Positions 43,935-52,674 of a stretch of DNA of 64,000 nucleotides are shown piece by piece. Each line of letters opens with the position of its first letter. Position 1 is the first letter of the stretch. The position numbers and the translations under genes were made by a program. This DNA is from Sphingomonas sp. SORGH_AS_0950 (GTDB taxonomy: Bacteria; Pseudomonadota; Alphaproteobacteria; Sphingomonadales; Sphingomonadaceae). Below the pieces are notes generated by a model. It made no database searches. It was given only the letters and a program-made list of their open reading frames with translations, and was not told the DNA's origin. The stretch is taken from the NCBI RefSeq assembly GCF_030818415.1, contig NZ_JAUTAE010000001.1, forward strand, positions 1,304,501 to 1,368,500, read 5' to 3'.

Positions 43935-44642
43935 GTGACGATATTGAAGCGACGCGGGCCCGCCCACAGCGCGCTGGCCCGCGACATCGGCGTCGCCATC
44001 GTGACCGGCCGGATCGCCGCCGGATCGACCCTGCCGGGCGAGGTCGAGATCGCCGAGCAGCGCGGCATGTCGCGCTCGGTCGTGCGCGAGGCGCTGCGCA
44101 TGCTGTCGGCCAAGGGGCTGGTGGTCAGCAAGCCCAAGGCGGGGACGCGGGTGCGCGAGCGGCTGGAGTGGAACCTGCTCGACCCCGAACTGCTCGCCTG
44201 GATGTTCGAGGGCGAGCCGCCCGCGGGCTTCGTCCAGAGCCTGTTCCAGCTTCGCCTGATCGTCGAGCCCGCCGCCGCCGAGCTGGCCGCCCTGAAACGC
44301 GATACCCGGCAATTGTCGCGCATGGGCGCCGCGCTGGAGGCGATGGGCGAGCATGGCCTGCACACCGAACAGGGGCGCGCCGCCGACCAGCAGTTCCACA
44401 ACATCATCCTCGAGGCGACCGGCAACGAACTGCTCATCAGCCTGTCGGGCAGCATCGGCGCGGCGGTCCGCTGGACGACGCTCTACAAGCATCGCAGCGC
44501 CAAGTTGCCGCGCGACTCCATGCCCGAGCACCGCCAGCTCTTCGCCGCCATCGCCGAGTCCGACGCGGCGGCGGCCCGCGCCGCGACGATCGTGCTGGTC
44601 GAACAGGCCCGCGAGGATACCGAACGCGCGCTGGCGCGGTGA
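43935..44642 (+). CDS. GntR-family regulator, FadR (FCD) subgroup
   Basis: Transcription factor of about 235 residues. The winged HTH reads AIVTGRIAAGSTLPGEVEIAEQ and GMSRSVVREALRMLSAKGLVVSKP; the all-helical FCD effector domain contains LRLIVEPAAAELAA, the metal-ligand region DQQFHNIILEATGNEL, and MPEHRQLFAAIAESDAAAA. The group often responds to sugar acids such as gluconate or galactonate, but the effector here is unknown. I chose GTG 43935, with GGAAGGAAG upstream, over 43887. It is divergent from the ester hydrolase gene across about 210 bp. Confidence 0.9.
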   Translation: MTILKRRGPAHSALARDIGVAIVTGRIAAGSTLPGEVEIAEQRGMSRSVVREALRMLSAKGLVVSKPKAGTRVRERLEWNLLDPELLAWMFEGEPPAGFVQSLFQLRLIVEPAAAELAALKRDTRQLSRMGAALEAMGEHGLHTEQGRAADQQFHNIILEATGNELLISLSGSIGAAVRWTTLYKHRSAKLPRDSMPEHRQLFAAIAESDAAAARAATIVLVEQAREDTERALAR

Positions 44643-44751
44643 CCCGCCTGTTTTACATCGAAACGCCTGACACAGCGGCCCCTCGCGAAACCTTTTGAAA
44701 AGCTGTCCGCGGCTAGGCATGGCTCGGCCAGCAAATTGTAACGACGGTGAT

Positions 44752-45423
44752 ATGAAAAAGGTTCTTCTCGGCGCGATGGCGGCCATCGCCACCCTTTCCG
44801 CGGCGGCTCCTGCGTCCGCCGGGGTCAGCTCGACCTCGTATCTCGTGCCGCCCGTCTATGCGCGCGACACGACGGTGATCGATTTCACCAACGGCATTCC
44901 GTCGGGCTTCTCGCTGAACGGCGGCACGGTCCTGAACGACTCGACCAGCACGGGCGCCTATAAGGGCGCGATCCAGCCGTCCGGCGGCAGCGGCAATTAT
45001 CTGGCCGTCGGCGCGACCAACGGCACGGTGGCCGAGCTGAAGGGCACCGGCTCGACCGGCTGGGGCGCGGTCAGCCTCCTGTGGGGCACGATCGACTCGT
45101 TCAACTCGCTCGACATCCTCGATACGCTGGGCAAGACGATCGCGACGATCACCGGCGCCGACATCGCCAACGGTCTCCTCAAGACAGGGACGACCAGCGA
45201 CAATAATCGCTACGTCACCTATACGGTCGATCCCAGCACCGGACGCCAGATCGGCGGCCTGCGCTTCACCTCGCCGACCGATTCGTTCGAGGTCGACAAT
45301 ATCGCCTTCCTGAAACCGACCTCGGTTCCCGAACCCGGCACGATCGCGCTGTTCGCGCTCGCCGTCCTGGGCCTGGGCATGCTGCGCGCGCGCAAGCTGA
45401 AGGCGCAGCCGCTGGCGCTGTGA
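44752..45423 (+). CDS. PEP-CTERM sorting-domain protein
   Basis: Exported protein of about 223 residues. It has a signal peptide (MKKVLLGAMAAIATLSAAAPASA), a beta-rich, Gly/Ser/Thr-rich body, and a clear C-terminal PEP-CTERM tripartite signal: SVPEPGTIALFALAVLGLGML followed by RARKLK. Proteins with this tail are cleaved and processed by an exosortase and usually go to the cell surface or extracellular matrix. No exosortase gene is in the window. DTTVIDFTNGIPSGFSLNGG resembles the start of many such surface proteins. Followed by a strong terminator. Confidence 0.9.
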   Translation: MKKVLLGAMAAIATLSAAAPASAGVSSTSYLVPPVYARDTTVIDFTNGIPSGFSLNGGTVLNDSTSTGAYKGAIQPSGGSGNYLAVGATNGTVAELKGTGSTGWGAVSLLWGTIDSFNSLDILDTLGKTIATITGADIANGLLKTGTTSDNNRYVTYTVDPSTGRQIGGLRFTSPTDSFEVDNIAFLKPTSVPEPGTIALFALAVLGLGMLRARKLKAQPLAL

Positions 45424-45450
45424 TCCGCGCCTGACAGGATCGAAAATGGA

Positions 45451-45480
45451 GGCGAGGACCATCGGGTCCTCGCCTTTTTT
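45451..45480 (+). terminator. Rho-independent terminator of the PEP-CTERM gene
   Basis: GGCGAGGACC (45451-45460), loop ATCG, exact complement GGTCCTCGCC (45465-45474), then six T residues. It ends two bases before the convergent alpha-galactosidase stop. Confidence 0.93.
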
Positions 45481-45482
45481 CG

Positions 45483-47720
45483 TCATTCCGCCTCGAACAC
45501 GAAGGCGGTGCCGACGAAGTCGCCCTTGAGCGGCGCGCGCAGTCCCCGGTTCATCCAATAGGCGCCAGAGGCCCGCGCGGGCACGCCCGCCGGGCGGGCG
45601 GCACCGTCGAGCATCCGCACCCGATAGACCCGCGCCGGGTCCAGCCCCTGCGCATGGATCGCGGCGGGATTGTCGCGCCACATCGACGAGTGGAGCATCT
45701 GGAACAGCACCGCCTGCCGCTTGTCCTGCCCGACATACAGGGTCGCGGTGGTCGCATTGTCGCCGGTCGGGGACTCCAGCCGATAGAGCGCGCCGCGCTG
45801 CACCGTCTCGCGGATCGTCTTGTACGCCGCCACCCATTTGCGCGCGGTGGCGAAGTCGCCCTCCCCCCATTTGTCGAGATTCGCGCCAATCCCCAGCCCT
45901 CCCTGCATCGACGACAGGAAGCGATAGTCGAGGCTGGTGACGCGGGTATTCGCCCAATTGGGGCTGTCGGTGACCCAGGCCATCATCACCGCCACCGGAT
46001 AGGCGCGGGTAAAGCCGTCCTGGATGGTCAGCCGGTCGGCGGGATCGGTATTGTCCGAAGGCCAGACCTCGTCGGTCAGCCCGATCATCGCCAGATCGAC
46101 CCGGCCGCCGCCGCCCGAACAGGCCTCGATCTCCAGCTTCGGATGCCGCCGCCGCAGTTCGGACAGGATGAAATACAGGTTGCGGACATAGTCGACATAG
46201 ACGCGCTGCTGGTCGGCGACGGGCTGTTCGGGCCAGCCCGCCTCGGTCCAGTTGCGGTTATAATCCCATTTGAGGAAGGCGATGTCGTTCTCGCCGACCA
46301 GCTTGTCGAGCACGGCGAGCAGGTGATCGCGCACATCTGTCCGGGCGAGGTTCAGGACCAGCTGGTTGCGCCCCTCGGTCCGCGGGCGACCGGGAAAGTT
46401 CAGCACCCAGTCGGGATGCGCGCGATACAGGTCGCTGTCGACATTGACCATCTCGGGCTCGACCCACAGGCCGAAGTCCATCCCCAGCCCCTTGACCCGG
46501 TCGATCAGCGGTTTCAGCCCGTTCGGGAATTTGGCCGGATTGACCGTCCAGTCGCCCAGCCCCGCCTTGTCGCTGTTGCGCGCGCCGAACCAGCCGTCAT
46601 CGACCACGAAACGCTCGACGCCGATCCTGGCGGCCTTCTCCGCAAGCGCCATCTGCCCCGCCTCGGTCACGTCGAAGGCGGTCGCCTCCCAGCTATTGTA
46701 CAGGACCGGCCGCAGCCGAGCCTTCCGCCCGTGCGGCAGGATGTTGGCGACCTCGAAGTCATGGAATGTCCGTGACGCGCCGCCCAGCCCCTTGTCCGAA
46801 TAGCCCGCATAGAAGACCGGCGTGTCCAGCGACTCGCCCGGTTTCAGCGTCCAGGAAAAGTCATAGGGGTTATAGCCGCCCGCAACCCGCACCCGCCCCA
46901 GATTGTCCGACGCCACGCTGATCCGGAACGACCCCGACCAGGCGAGCGCGCCATACCAGACCGGACCATGGACCTCGCTGGTCAGCCCTTCGCGACCGAT
47001 CGCGAACCAGGGATTGTTGCCATGGCCGGTCGAGCCGCGACGGCTTTCCAGCACGGTCTCCGCCGCCTCGACCGGCACCGTCTTCCGCGTCCATTCGGCG
47101 GCATGGCGGCCGGTCAGATAGTGGAGCCGGTAATCGTCCCCTACCGGCAGCGAGAAGACCGCCGCCGCCAGCTGGTCGACCCGCACCGGGCGGGTATCGC
47201 CGTTGCGGACCCGTGCGGACCGCGCCACGATCCCCGTCTCGGGATCGATGGTATAGGTCAGCGTCACGAACAGGGGGCGGCGGATATCGGCCAGTTCGAC
47301 CGTCAGCGTCTCGCCACTGGCCTTGTGGCTGCGATATTTCAGGACGAGGTCGCGATTGCCATCGGCGAACAGCGCCTTGACGCCCGGTTCGCTGACCAGC
47401 CCCTCGCCCTGCCCCGGAAACTCCTGGAGCGTGACCGAACCCGCCGGGTCGAAGCCCGACAGCTCGCCCGGCGCCTTCAACACGATGGGGTCGCCGGTCC
47501 TGACCGGATCGCCCGAGACCAGCGGGTCGCCCTCCGCCAGCGACGATCCCCAATAGAGCGGCTGGAGATAGCCCTTTTCGTCCACCCCCATGGCATAGGT
47601 GACCCCGCCCCCGTCGAGGCGGAACATCCTCGCCCCCGCCGGGGCGGTGACCCGTGCCGATACCGGGGCGGCGAGGGCGACCATGCCCACCCCCGCCGCC
47701 ATGACGTTGCGCCAGCGCAT
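45483..47720 (-). CDS. GH36 alpha-galactosidase, exported
   Basis: Retaining glycosidase that removes terminal alpha-galactose from raffinose-, melibiose- or galactomannan-type sugars. About 745 residues, the normal GH36 length, with a signal peptide (MRWRNVMAAGVGMVALAAPVSA) suggesting a periplasmic enzyme. The N-terminal beta-supersandwich is followed by the catalytic barrel: FVVDDGWFGARNSDKAGLGDW, LWVEPEMVNVDSDLYRAHPDW, the nucleophile Asp in IAFLKWDYNRNWTE, IEACSGGGGRVDLAM, and the acid/base Asp in DEVWPSDNTDPADRL. ATG 47720 follows GGAGAG; a longer frame would start inside the operator at 47732. Confidence 0.94.
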   Translation of the reverse strand: MRWRNVMAAGVGMVALAAPVSARVTAPAGARMFRLDGGGVTYAMGVDEKGYLQPLYWGSSLAEGDPLVSGDPVRTGDPIVLKAPGELSGFDPAGSVTLQEFPGQGEGLVSEPGVKALFADGNRDLVLKYRSHKASGETLTVELADIRRPLFVTLTYTIDPETGIVARSARVRNGDTRPVRVDQLAAAVFSLPVGDDYRLHYLTGRHAAEWTRKTVPVEAAETVLESRRGSTGHGNNPWFAIGREGLTSEVHGPVWYGALAWSGSFRISVASDNLGRVRVAGGYNPYDFSWTLKPGESLDTPVFYAGYSDKGLGGASRTFHDFEVANILPHGRKARLRPVLYNSWEATAFDVTEAGQMALAEKAARIGVERFVVDDGWFGARNSDKAGLGDWTVNPAKFPNGLKPLIDRVKGLGMDFGLWVEPEMVNVDSDLYRAHPDWVLNFPGRPRTEGRNQLVLNLARTDVRDHLLAVLDKLVGENDIAFLKWDYNRNWTEAGWPEQPVADQQRVYVDYVRNLYFILSELRRRHPKLEIEACSGGGGRVDLAMIGLTDEVWPSDNTDPADRLTIQDGFTRAYPVAVMMAWVTDSPNWANTRVTSLDYRFLSSMQGGLGIGANLDKWGEGDFATARKWVAAYKTIRETVQRGALYRLESPTGDNATTATLYVGQDKRQAVLFQMLHSSMWRDNPAAIHAQGLDPARVYRVRMLDGAARPAGVPARASGAYWMNRGLRAPLKGDFVGTAFVFEAE

Positions 47721-47731
47721 CAGACTCTCCT

Positions 47732-47743
47732 GCAAACCTTTGC
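47732..47743. promoter_or_regulatory. Candidate LacI-type operator upstream of the alpha-galactosidase gene
   Basis: GCAAACCTTTGC, identical to 14082-14093 upstream of the halogenase gene, lies 12 bp before the alpha-galactosidase ATG and next to its ribosome site. At this position a bound repressor would block transcription. It links the gene to the sugar locus 24 kb away. Confidence 0.65.
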
Positions 47744-47787
47744 ATTAAATCTGACATAAGGCGCGGGGTGGGCGCAAGCTGCTTGTC

Positions 47788-49905
47788 TTAAAAGGCGACC
47801 CTGGCCGACACGCGAACCGTGCGCGGTGCCCCCGGATAGACCCAGACGGGGCTGTAGGAGCTCATCGCATAATGGACGTCGAACAGATTGTCCGCCTCCG
47901 CCCGGACGGTCAGCGCGGGCGTGACGCCGATCTCTCCGGCGATCTTGGCCTTGGTATAGGCGGGCAGGCGCAGGCCGCTATTGTCCACTGCCCCCGCGCG
48001 ATCGCCGACATAGGCCGCCCCCGCCGACACCGACCAGTCGGTGCCCCAGCCGGTCGGATAGCGGCCGACGACGAACAGCGTTCCCGAATGCTTGGCGACG
48101 TTCAGCACGTCGGGCGTAGCGAAGGTACGGTCGTCGGCGCGGGCGTCGACATAGGCATAGTTCGCCACCACCTGCCACCGTTTCGCCAGGTCGAGCGAGG
48201 CGTCCAGCTCGACACCCCGGCTCTTGAGCGAACCGACCGGCGCCAGGAAGTTGGGATCGACCGGATCGTTGGTCAGGATGTTGCGCTTCTCGATATCGAA
48301 GAAGGTCGCCGCGACGTTCACGCCGGGCCAGCGACCGGCAATGCCCAGTTCATACCCCTTGGCCTCTTCGGGGCCGAAGGACGGCCCCTGCGGATTGTCG
48401 GCGGTCGGTCGGCCGGTTCCCGAATTGAGCAGGAAGGACTCGCCCCAATTGCCATGGACCGCGATCGCGTCGGTGACGCGGTAGCGCGCGCCAAACCGGA
48501 ACTTGACCGGATCGCCCGTCGCCTCGGTCTCCAGCCCGGTCAGGTTGCGGCGCAGCTTCTGGCGATAGGTGTCGAAGCGGATGCCCCCGGTCAGGGTCAG
48601 CCGGTCGGTGACGTCCCACATGTCCTGCGCATACAGCGTCCCGACCGCCCGCTTCTCGCGCTGGTCGGTAAAATTGGCGACCGCCGGGCTCGGCTGGCCA
48701 TAGACGGGATTGAAGACGTCGATGGCATAGGGGCGCGCGGCGGACGGGCGGAAACGGCGCAGCAGTTCGAGATAGTCGAGCGTATAGCCCTTGATCCCGA
48801 TGCTGGGATGATGGACGCCCCAGGCGTCGAACCGGCCCGCCAGCTCGATCCGGGCGGAGAAGTCGGTCGCCTCATAGCCCCGCTCGCGCCGTTGCCGCCA
48901 CAGCGTGCGGTTGTCCGAACGCAGGCTGGACTGGTCGCTCGAAAAGCCGCGCAGGGTCGTGTAGCGCCAGTTCACCCCGCCATTGATCGACCATTCGCCG
49001 CCCAGCCCATGCTCGCCGGTCAGTTGCAGCCGGGTATTGTCGGCATGATGCAGCCCGTCGGCGGGTTCGCCGAAATAGCGGTTGGACGGAATGGCCAGCG
49101 CGTCGCCCCGGATGGCGGGCACGCCGCGATCGAAGGCCGAGGCGAACCGCGTATATTCGGCCAGCGCGGTCAGGCGGGTTCCGGCGCGCGGCTGCCAGGT
49201 CAGCGAGGGCGAGACGACGCGGCGCGACGGGTTGGTATAGTCGCGATAGCCGTCCGAATCCTCGCCCGCGACGACGATGCGCCCGGCCAGCGTGTCGGAG
49301 AACGGCCCCGTCACATCCAGCTCGGCGCGGCGCGTGTTGAACGATCCCACCATCACCGTGGCGTTGACCGCCGGGGTGAAGCGCGGCGTCTTCGACACGA
49401 TATTCACCCGGCCCGCCGGATCGATATCGCCGAACACCGCGCCCGCCGGGCCCTTCAGCACCTCGATCCGCTCCGTGGTGGCGGGGTCACGCGGCGGGGC
49501 GAGGCCGCGATTGGCGAGGAAGCCGTCGATATAATATTCCGCGCCGCCGTCCGGCGTCCCCAGAAAGCCGCGAATGGCGAAATTGTCGATGAAGCCGCCG
49601 CGATTATTCTGCTGGCTGATGCCGCTGAACAGCTCCAGCGCGTCGGACAGGCGATAGGTGCCGTTGGCGACCAGCAGGTCGCGCTCCAGCGAGCGGCTCG
49701 ACTGCGACATGCGGCGGGTCAACAGGTCGGAGCCGAGCGCGGAATCGCGCTGCGACCGGGTGCCCAGCACGACGATGTCGCCATGATCGTCCGACGCCGC
49801 CGCCTCCTTGCGGGTCTGCGCCATGGCAGGGCCGGTCGCCAGGATCAGCGCGACGAACGACAAGGATGCGCGGCCGAACCGCGTCGGCAAACGATGGATG
49901 AACAT
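47788..49905 (-). CDS. TonB-dependent siderophore-type receptor
   Basis: Outer-membrane receptor of about 705 residues without STN domain. Signal peptide: FGRASLSFVALILATGPAMAQT. Plug: GDIVVLGTRSQRDSALGSDL, YRLSDALELFSGISQQNNRG, NFAIRGFLGTPDGGAEYYID, VLKGPAGAVFGDIDPAGRVNIV; the last is characteristic of the siderophore-receptor group. The barrel ends in VRVSARVAF. It lies 45 bp upstream of the operator in front of the alpha-galactosidase gene and on the same strand, so joint transcription is possible. The siderophore label is by subfamily; a glycan-derived ligand cannot be excluded given the neighbour. Confidence 0.92.
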   Translation of the reverse strand: MFIHRLPTRFGRASLSFVALILATGPAMAQTRKEAAASDDHGDIVVLGTRSQRDSALGSDLLTRRMSQSSRSLERDLLVANGTYRLSDALELFSGISQQNNRGGFIDNFAIRGFLGTPDGGAEYYIDGFLANRGLAPPRDPATTERIEVLKGPAGAVFGDIDPAGRVNIVSKTPRFTPAVNATVMVGSFNTRRAELDVTGPFSDTLAGRIVVAGEDSDGYRDYTNPSRRVVSPSLTWQPRAGTRLTALAEYTRFASAFDRGVPAIRGDALAIPSNRYFGEPADGLHHADNTRLQLTGEHGLGGEWSINGGVNWRYTTLRGFSSDQSSLRSDNRTLWRQRRERGYEATDFSARIELAGRFDAWGVHHPSIGIKGYTLDYLELLRRFRPSAARPYAIDVFNPVYGQPSPAVANFTDQREKRAVGTLYAQDMWDVTDRLTLTGGIRFDTYRQKLRRNLTGLETEATGDPVKFRFGARYRVTDAIAVHGNWGESFLLNSGTGRPTADNPQGPSFGPEEAKGYELGIAGRWPGVNVAATFFDIEKRNILTNDPVDPNFLAPVGSLKSRGVELDASLDLAKRWQVVANYAYVDARADDRTFATPDVLNVAKHSGTLFVVGRYPTGWGTDWSVSAGAAYVGDRAGAVDNSGLRLPAYTKAKIAGEIGVTPALTVRAEADNLFDVHYAMSSYSPVWVYPGAPRTVRVSARVAF

Positions 49906-50005
49906 GACATTACTCCCGTGGAGGGGGCGCATATCCAAAGGTCTGTTGCGTTACAACATATCAATGTGACGTTTTTTTCACGCAACCGCCCGCGCCGCTA
50001 GGGCG

Positions 50006-50258
50006 GATCGACATTCAATGTCGTGTCTTCTTCCCTCTCCCCTGGACAGGGGAGAGGGTTAGCGAAGCTTGCCAGCGTGCTGGCTAGCGCAGCTTGGGTG
50101 AGGGGTTGAGCGAGCCCAGAGGCTCGCGCGCTCGCTTCGCGAGCGCCCACCCCTCACCCAGCTCCGACTAAGCCTTTGCTTTCGCAAAGACCAAGTCTGC
50201 GCAACCCTCTCCCCTCTGCGAGGGGCGAGGGAGGGAAAGGCATCGCTGAATGTCGATG
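50006..50258. repeat. Long imperfect palindromic intergenic element
   Basis: The 356 bp between the receptor and the flavoprotein gene hold no gene but a large folded repeat. Its ends are inverted (ATCGACATTCA at 50008 and TGAATGTCGAT at 50247). Inside are CCCTCTCCCC/GGGGAGAGGG (50033-50058), GGGTGAGGGG/CCCCTCACCC (50096-50159), and GCTCGCTTCGCGAGC (50130-50144). Bases 50205-50255 match 35111-35161 inverted, 50 of 51. It may act as a transcript end for both flanking minus-strand genes. Confidence 0.75.
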
Positions 50259-50261
50259 GGC

Positions 50262-51518
50262 CTAGGGCCGGGGCCAGAGGGCCTTGAGCGGCTGGGTCGA
50301 GTCGGCCAGCATTTCGGCGGGCAGCACCGCGCCGTCCACGACCAGCGGTTTGCCCTGGACGAAGTCACGCATCGCGTTGACGCAGTCGAGCGCGACGACC
50401 CGCCCTTCGCGCAGATACAGGATCGAGAAGCTGCGCGTCGCCGGATCGCCGCGCAGCACGGCCTGGTCATGCCCGGTAGACAGCCCGACCGTTTGCAGCT
50501 TCAGGTCATATTGGTTGGACCAGAACCACGGCACCGCATGATAGGCGACCTCGCGCCCGACCAGCGTCCGCGCCACGACGGTCGCCTGGTCGTTGGCGTT
50601 CTGCACCGACTCCAGCCGGATCACCGCCCCGCCCGCAAAGCCATTGGCATGCGCCGCGCAGTCGCCGACCGCGAAGACATGCGGCAGGCTGGTCCGCCCC
50701 TGCGCATCGACGGTGACGCCATTGTCGCCGGCCGCCCCCGCCGCGACCAGCGGCGCGACCGAGGGAACGATGCCGATCCCGACGATCGCCATTTGCGCGG
50801 GCAGCACCGTCCCGTCGCCCAGCCTTACGCCGCAGACCGCCGTCTCGCCCTCGATACAGGCGACGCTCTCGTTCAGCCGGACGGTGACGCCATGCGCGCG
50901 GTGCTCACCCTCGTAGAAGCGCGACAGCGTCTCGCCCGCGACCCTTGCGAGCACCCGATCCTGCGCCTCGACGATCGTCACCTGCTTGCCGAACTTGGTC
51001 AGCACCGCGGCCGCCTCCAGCCCGATATAGCCGCCGCCGATCACCACCACCTCGCGCACCGCCGGAAGCTCGGCGATCAGGCGATCGACATCGGCGCGGC
51101 TGCGTACGCCATGCACCCCCGCCAGATCATGCCCCGCACAGGTCAGCCGCCGCGCATGGCCGCCCGCCGCCCAGATCAGCGAACCATATTCGACCATCGC
51201 CCCCGCCTCGGTCGTCAGCAGCCGCGCCTCGGCACCGACCGCGATCACCCGCTCGCCCAGCCGCAGCGTCACCGCGCGTTCGTCCCAGAAGCGTTCGGGG
51301 CGGATCAGGATACGCTCGAACGGCTTGTCCCCGGCCAGATACTCCTTGGACAAGGGCGGGCGTTCATAGGGGGGATGGGCTTCCTCGCCGATCATCGCGA
51401 TCGTGCCGCCAAAGCCCTCCTGGCGCAGCGCGATCGCCGCCTGGGCTCCGGCATGGCCGGTGCCGACGATCACGACATCATAGGCAACGGGCGAAGCGAG
51501 CGCGGCGGTCTGGTTCAT
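50262..51518 (-). CDS. FAD-dependent ferredoxin/rubredoxin-reductase-like oxidoreductase
   Basis: NAD(P)H-dependent flavoprotein of about 418 residues that passes electrons to a small iron-sulfur partner. FAD motif: YDVVIVGTGHAGAQAAIALR; then PPYERPPLSKEYLAGDKPFE, which is diagnostic of BphA4/putidaredoxin-reductase enzymes. NAD motif: EVVVIGGGYIGLEAAAVLTKFG; FAD ribityl motif: VFAVGDCAAHANGF; C-terminal domain VPWFWSNQYDLKLQTVGLS. No ferredoxin gene is adjacent, so the partner is elsewhere. ATG 51518 has GGAGTTGGG upstream; a TTG two codons earlier is less likely. Confidence 0.93.
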   Translation of the reverse strand: MNQTAALASPVAYDVVIVGTGHAGAQAAIALRQEGFGGTIAMIGEEAHPPYERPPLSKEYLAGDKPFERILIRPERFWDERAVTLRLGERVIAVGAEARLLTTEAGAMVEYGSLIWAAGGHARRLTCAGHDLAGVHGVRSRADVDRLIAELPAVREVVVIGGGYIGLEAAAVLTKFGKQVTIVEAQDRVLARVAGETLSRFYEGEHRAHGVTVRLNESVACIEGETAVCGVRLGDGTVLPAQMAIVGIGIVPSVAPLVAAGAAGDNGVTVDAQGRTSLPHVFAVGDCAAHANGFAGGAVIRLESVQNANDQATVVARTLVGREVAYHAVPWFWSNQYDLKLQTVGLSTGHDQAVLRGDPATRSFSILYLREGRVVALDCVNAMRDFVQGKPLVVDGAVLPAEMLADSTQPLKALWPRP

Positions 51519-51658
51519 TCCCAACTCCTAGAATGACAGGGGCACCCCTGTCACCTTCCCCCCGCCAACGGACATGACAAAGCGTTGCGACGCGAAACAG
51601 CATCTTCAATCCGGCCGCGCTTGCCGCTAGGGACAGGCAAACCCCATCAGGAGACACC

Positions 51659-51874
51659 ATGAGCAAGCTGCACCTCGTGTTCGGCGGCCGCGTCAGCGAT
51701 CCGCAGACCCTCGATTTCGTCGATCCCTCCGCGCTGGAAGTGGTGGGCGTGTTCCCCGACTATGCCAGCGCCGAAAAGGCCTGGCGCGCCGCCGCGCAGC
51801 GCACGGTGGACGATGCGGAGATGAAGTTCGTCGTGGTGCACCTGCACCGTCTGCTCGAGCCGACGCTGGGTTGA
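51659..51874 (+). CDS. DUF4170 protein
   Basis: A 71-residue cytoplasmic protein conserved in alphaproteobacteria, function unknown. It is read from an ATG with AGGAGACACC upstream and shows the family pattern KLHLVFGGRVSDPQTLDFVD, VVGVFPDYASAEKAWRAAAQ, and VVVHLHRLLEPT. It stands alone between minus-strand genes; in other alphaproteobacteria it can be near lipid A/Kdo genes, not seen here. The following 157 bp before the rhomboid stop contain nothing I can call. Confidence 0.85.
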   Translation: MSKLHLVFGGRVSDPQTLDFVDPSALEVVGVFPDYASAEKAWRAAAQRTVDDAEMKFVVVHLHRLLEPTLG

Positions 51875-52031
51875 TCCGGGTTGCCGGGCGAGGTCGGAGG
51901 CATGGCCTTCGACTTCGCCCAGGCCGATCGGGGGCTCGGCCGCAGCCCCCCGCTCCGTTCGCCATGAGCGATGCTGATGCGCGCGCTGGGCGCGTGGCGC
52001 ATCTACTATGACCAGGCTGATTTAGCCCGGC

Positions 52032-52670
52032 TCAGGCGTTACGGTAACGCCACAGCAGCAGCGGCTTCGCAAAGACCAGCCCGGCGATGAACCCGCCGAT
52101 ATGCGCGCCCACCGCAATCGCGCCCATCCCCATGCCCGCAAAGCCCAGCAGCAACTGGATGCCGATCCACCCCGCCGCCAGCCACAGGACATGGGTGAAC
52201 TCGGCCGACAGCCCGGCAATCCCACGGGTCGCCCGCCGCTGCCCGAAGAGCAGCGCATAGGCGCCGACGATCGCCGAGATCGCACCGCTTGCCCCGATCA
52301 TCGGCGAGGCGGAACCCGGATCGGGAAAATATTGCGCCAGCGCCGCCGCATAGGCGCCGACGACATAGAGGACGGCTATCCCCCGCGCGCCCAGCGCCCG
52401 CTCCGCCTGCGCGCCGCAATAGACCAGCATGACGAGGTTGAACGCGATATGCGCGAAACCGCCATGGATCAGCGTGGCGGTCAGCGGGGTCAGCAGCGTC
52501 GGCACCGCAAAGCCCAGATCGGGGGGCAGCGCCGCCCCCTCGAACCGCAACGGGATGAAACCCGCCCCGATCGCCGCCTCGGGCACCAGCCCCGTGACGA
52601 TCAGCAACAGCGACACGACCGCCGTCACGACCGCGATGGCCGTCGTCGCGCGTGCCGCTGCCCAATTCAT
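52032..52670 (-). CDS. Rhomboid-family intramembrane serine protease
   Basis: Six-helix membrane protease of 212 residues. The catalytic serine is in PMIGASGAISAIVGAYAL (GxSG) and the catalytic histidine in VGAHIGGFIAGLVFA; TLIHGGFAHIAFNLVMLVYC is the conserved helix-2 region with the HxxxN pattern. It starts 4 bp after the greA stop, so the two are co-transcribed. Substrates unknown. Confidence 0.93.
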   Translation of the reverse strand: MNWAAARATTAIAVVTAVVSLLLIVTGLVPEAAIGAGFIPLRFEGAALPPDLGFAVPTLLTPLTATLIHGGFAHIAFNLVMLVYCGAQAERALGARGIAVLYVVGAYAAALAQYFPDPGSASPMIGASGAISAIVGAYALLFGQRRATRGIAGLSAEFTHVLWLAAGWIGIQLLLGFAGMGMGAIAVGAHIGGFIAGLVFAKPLLLWRYRNA

Positions 52671-52674
52671 CGGA

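Noticed and set aside
51875..52031. Possible small gene between DUF4170 and rhomboid
   Set aside because: Only short frames without ribosome sites or homology; left as plain intergenic DNA.
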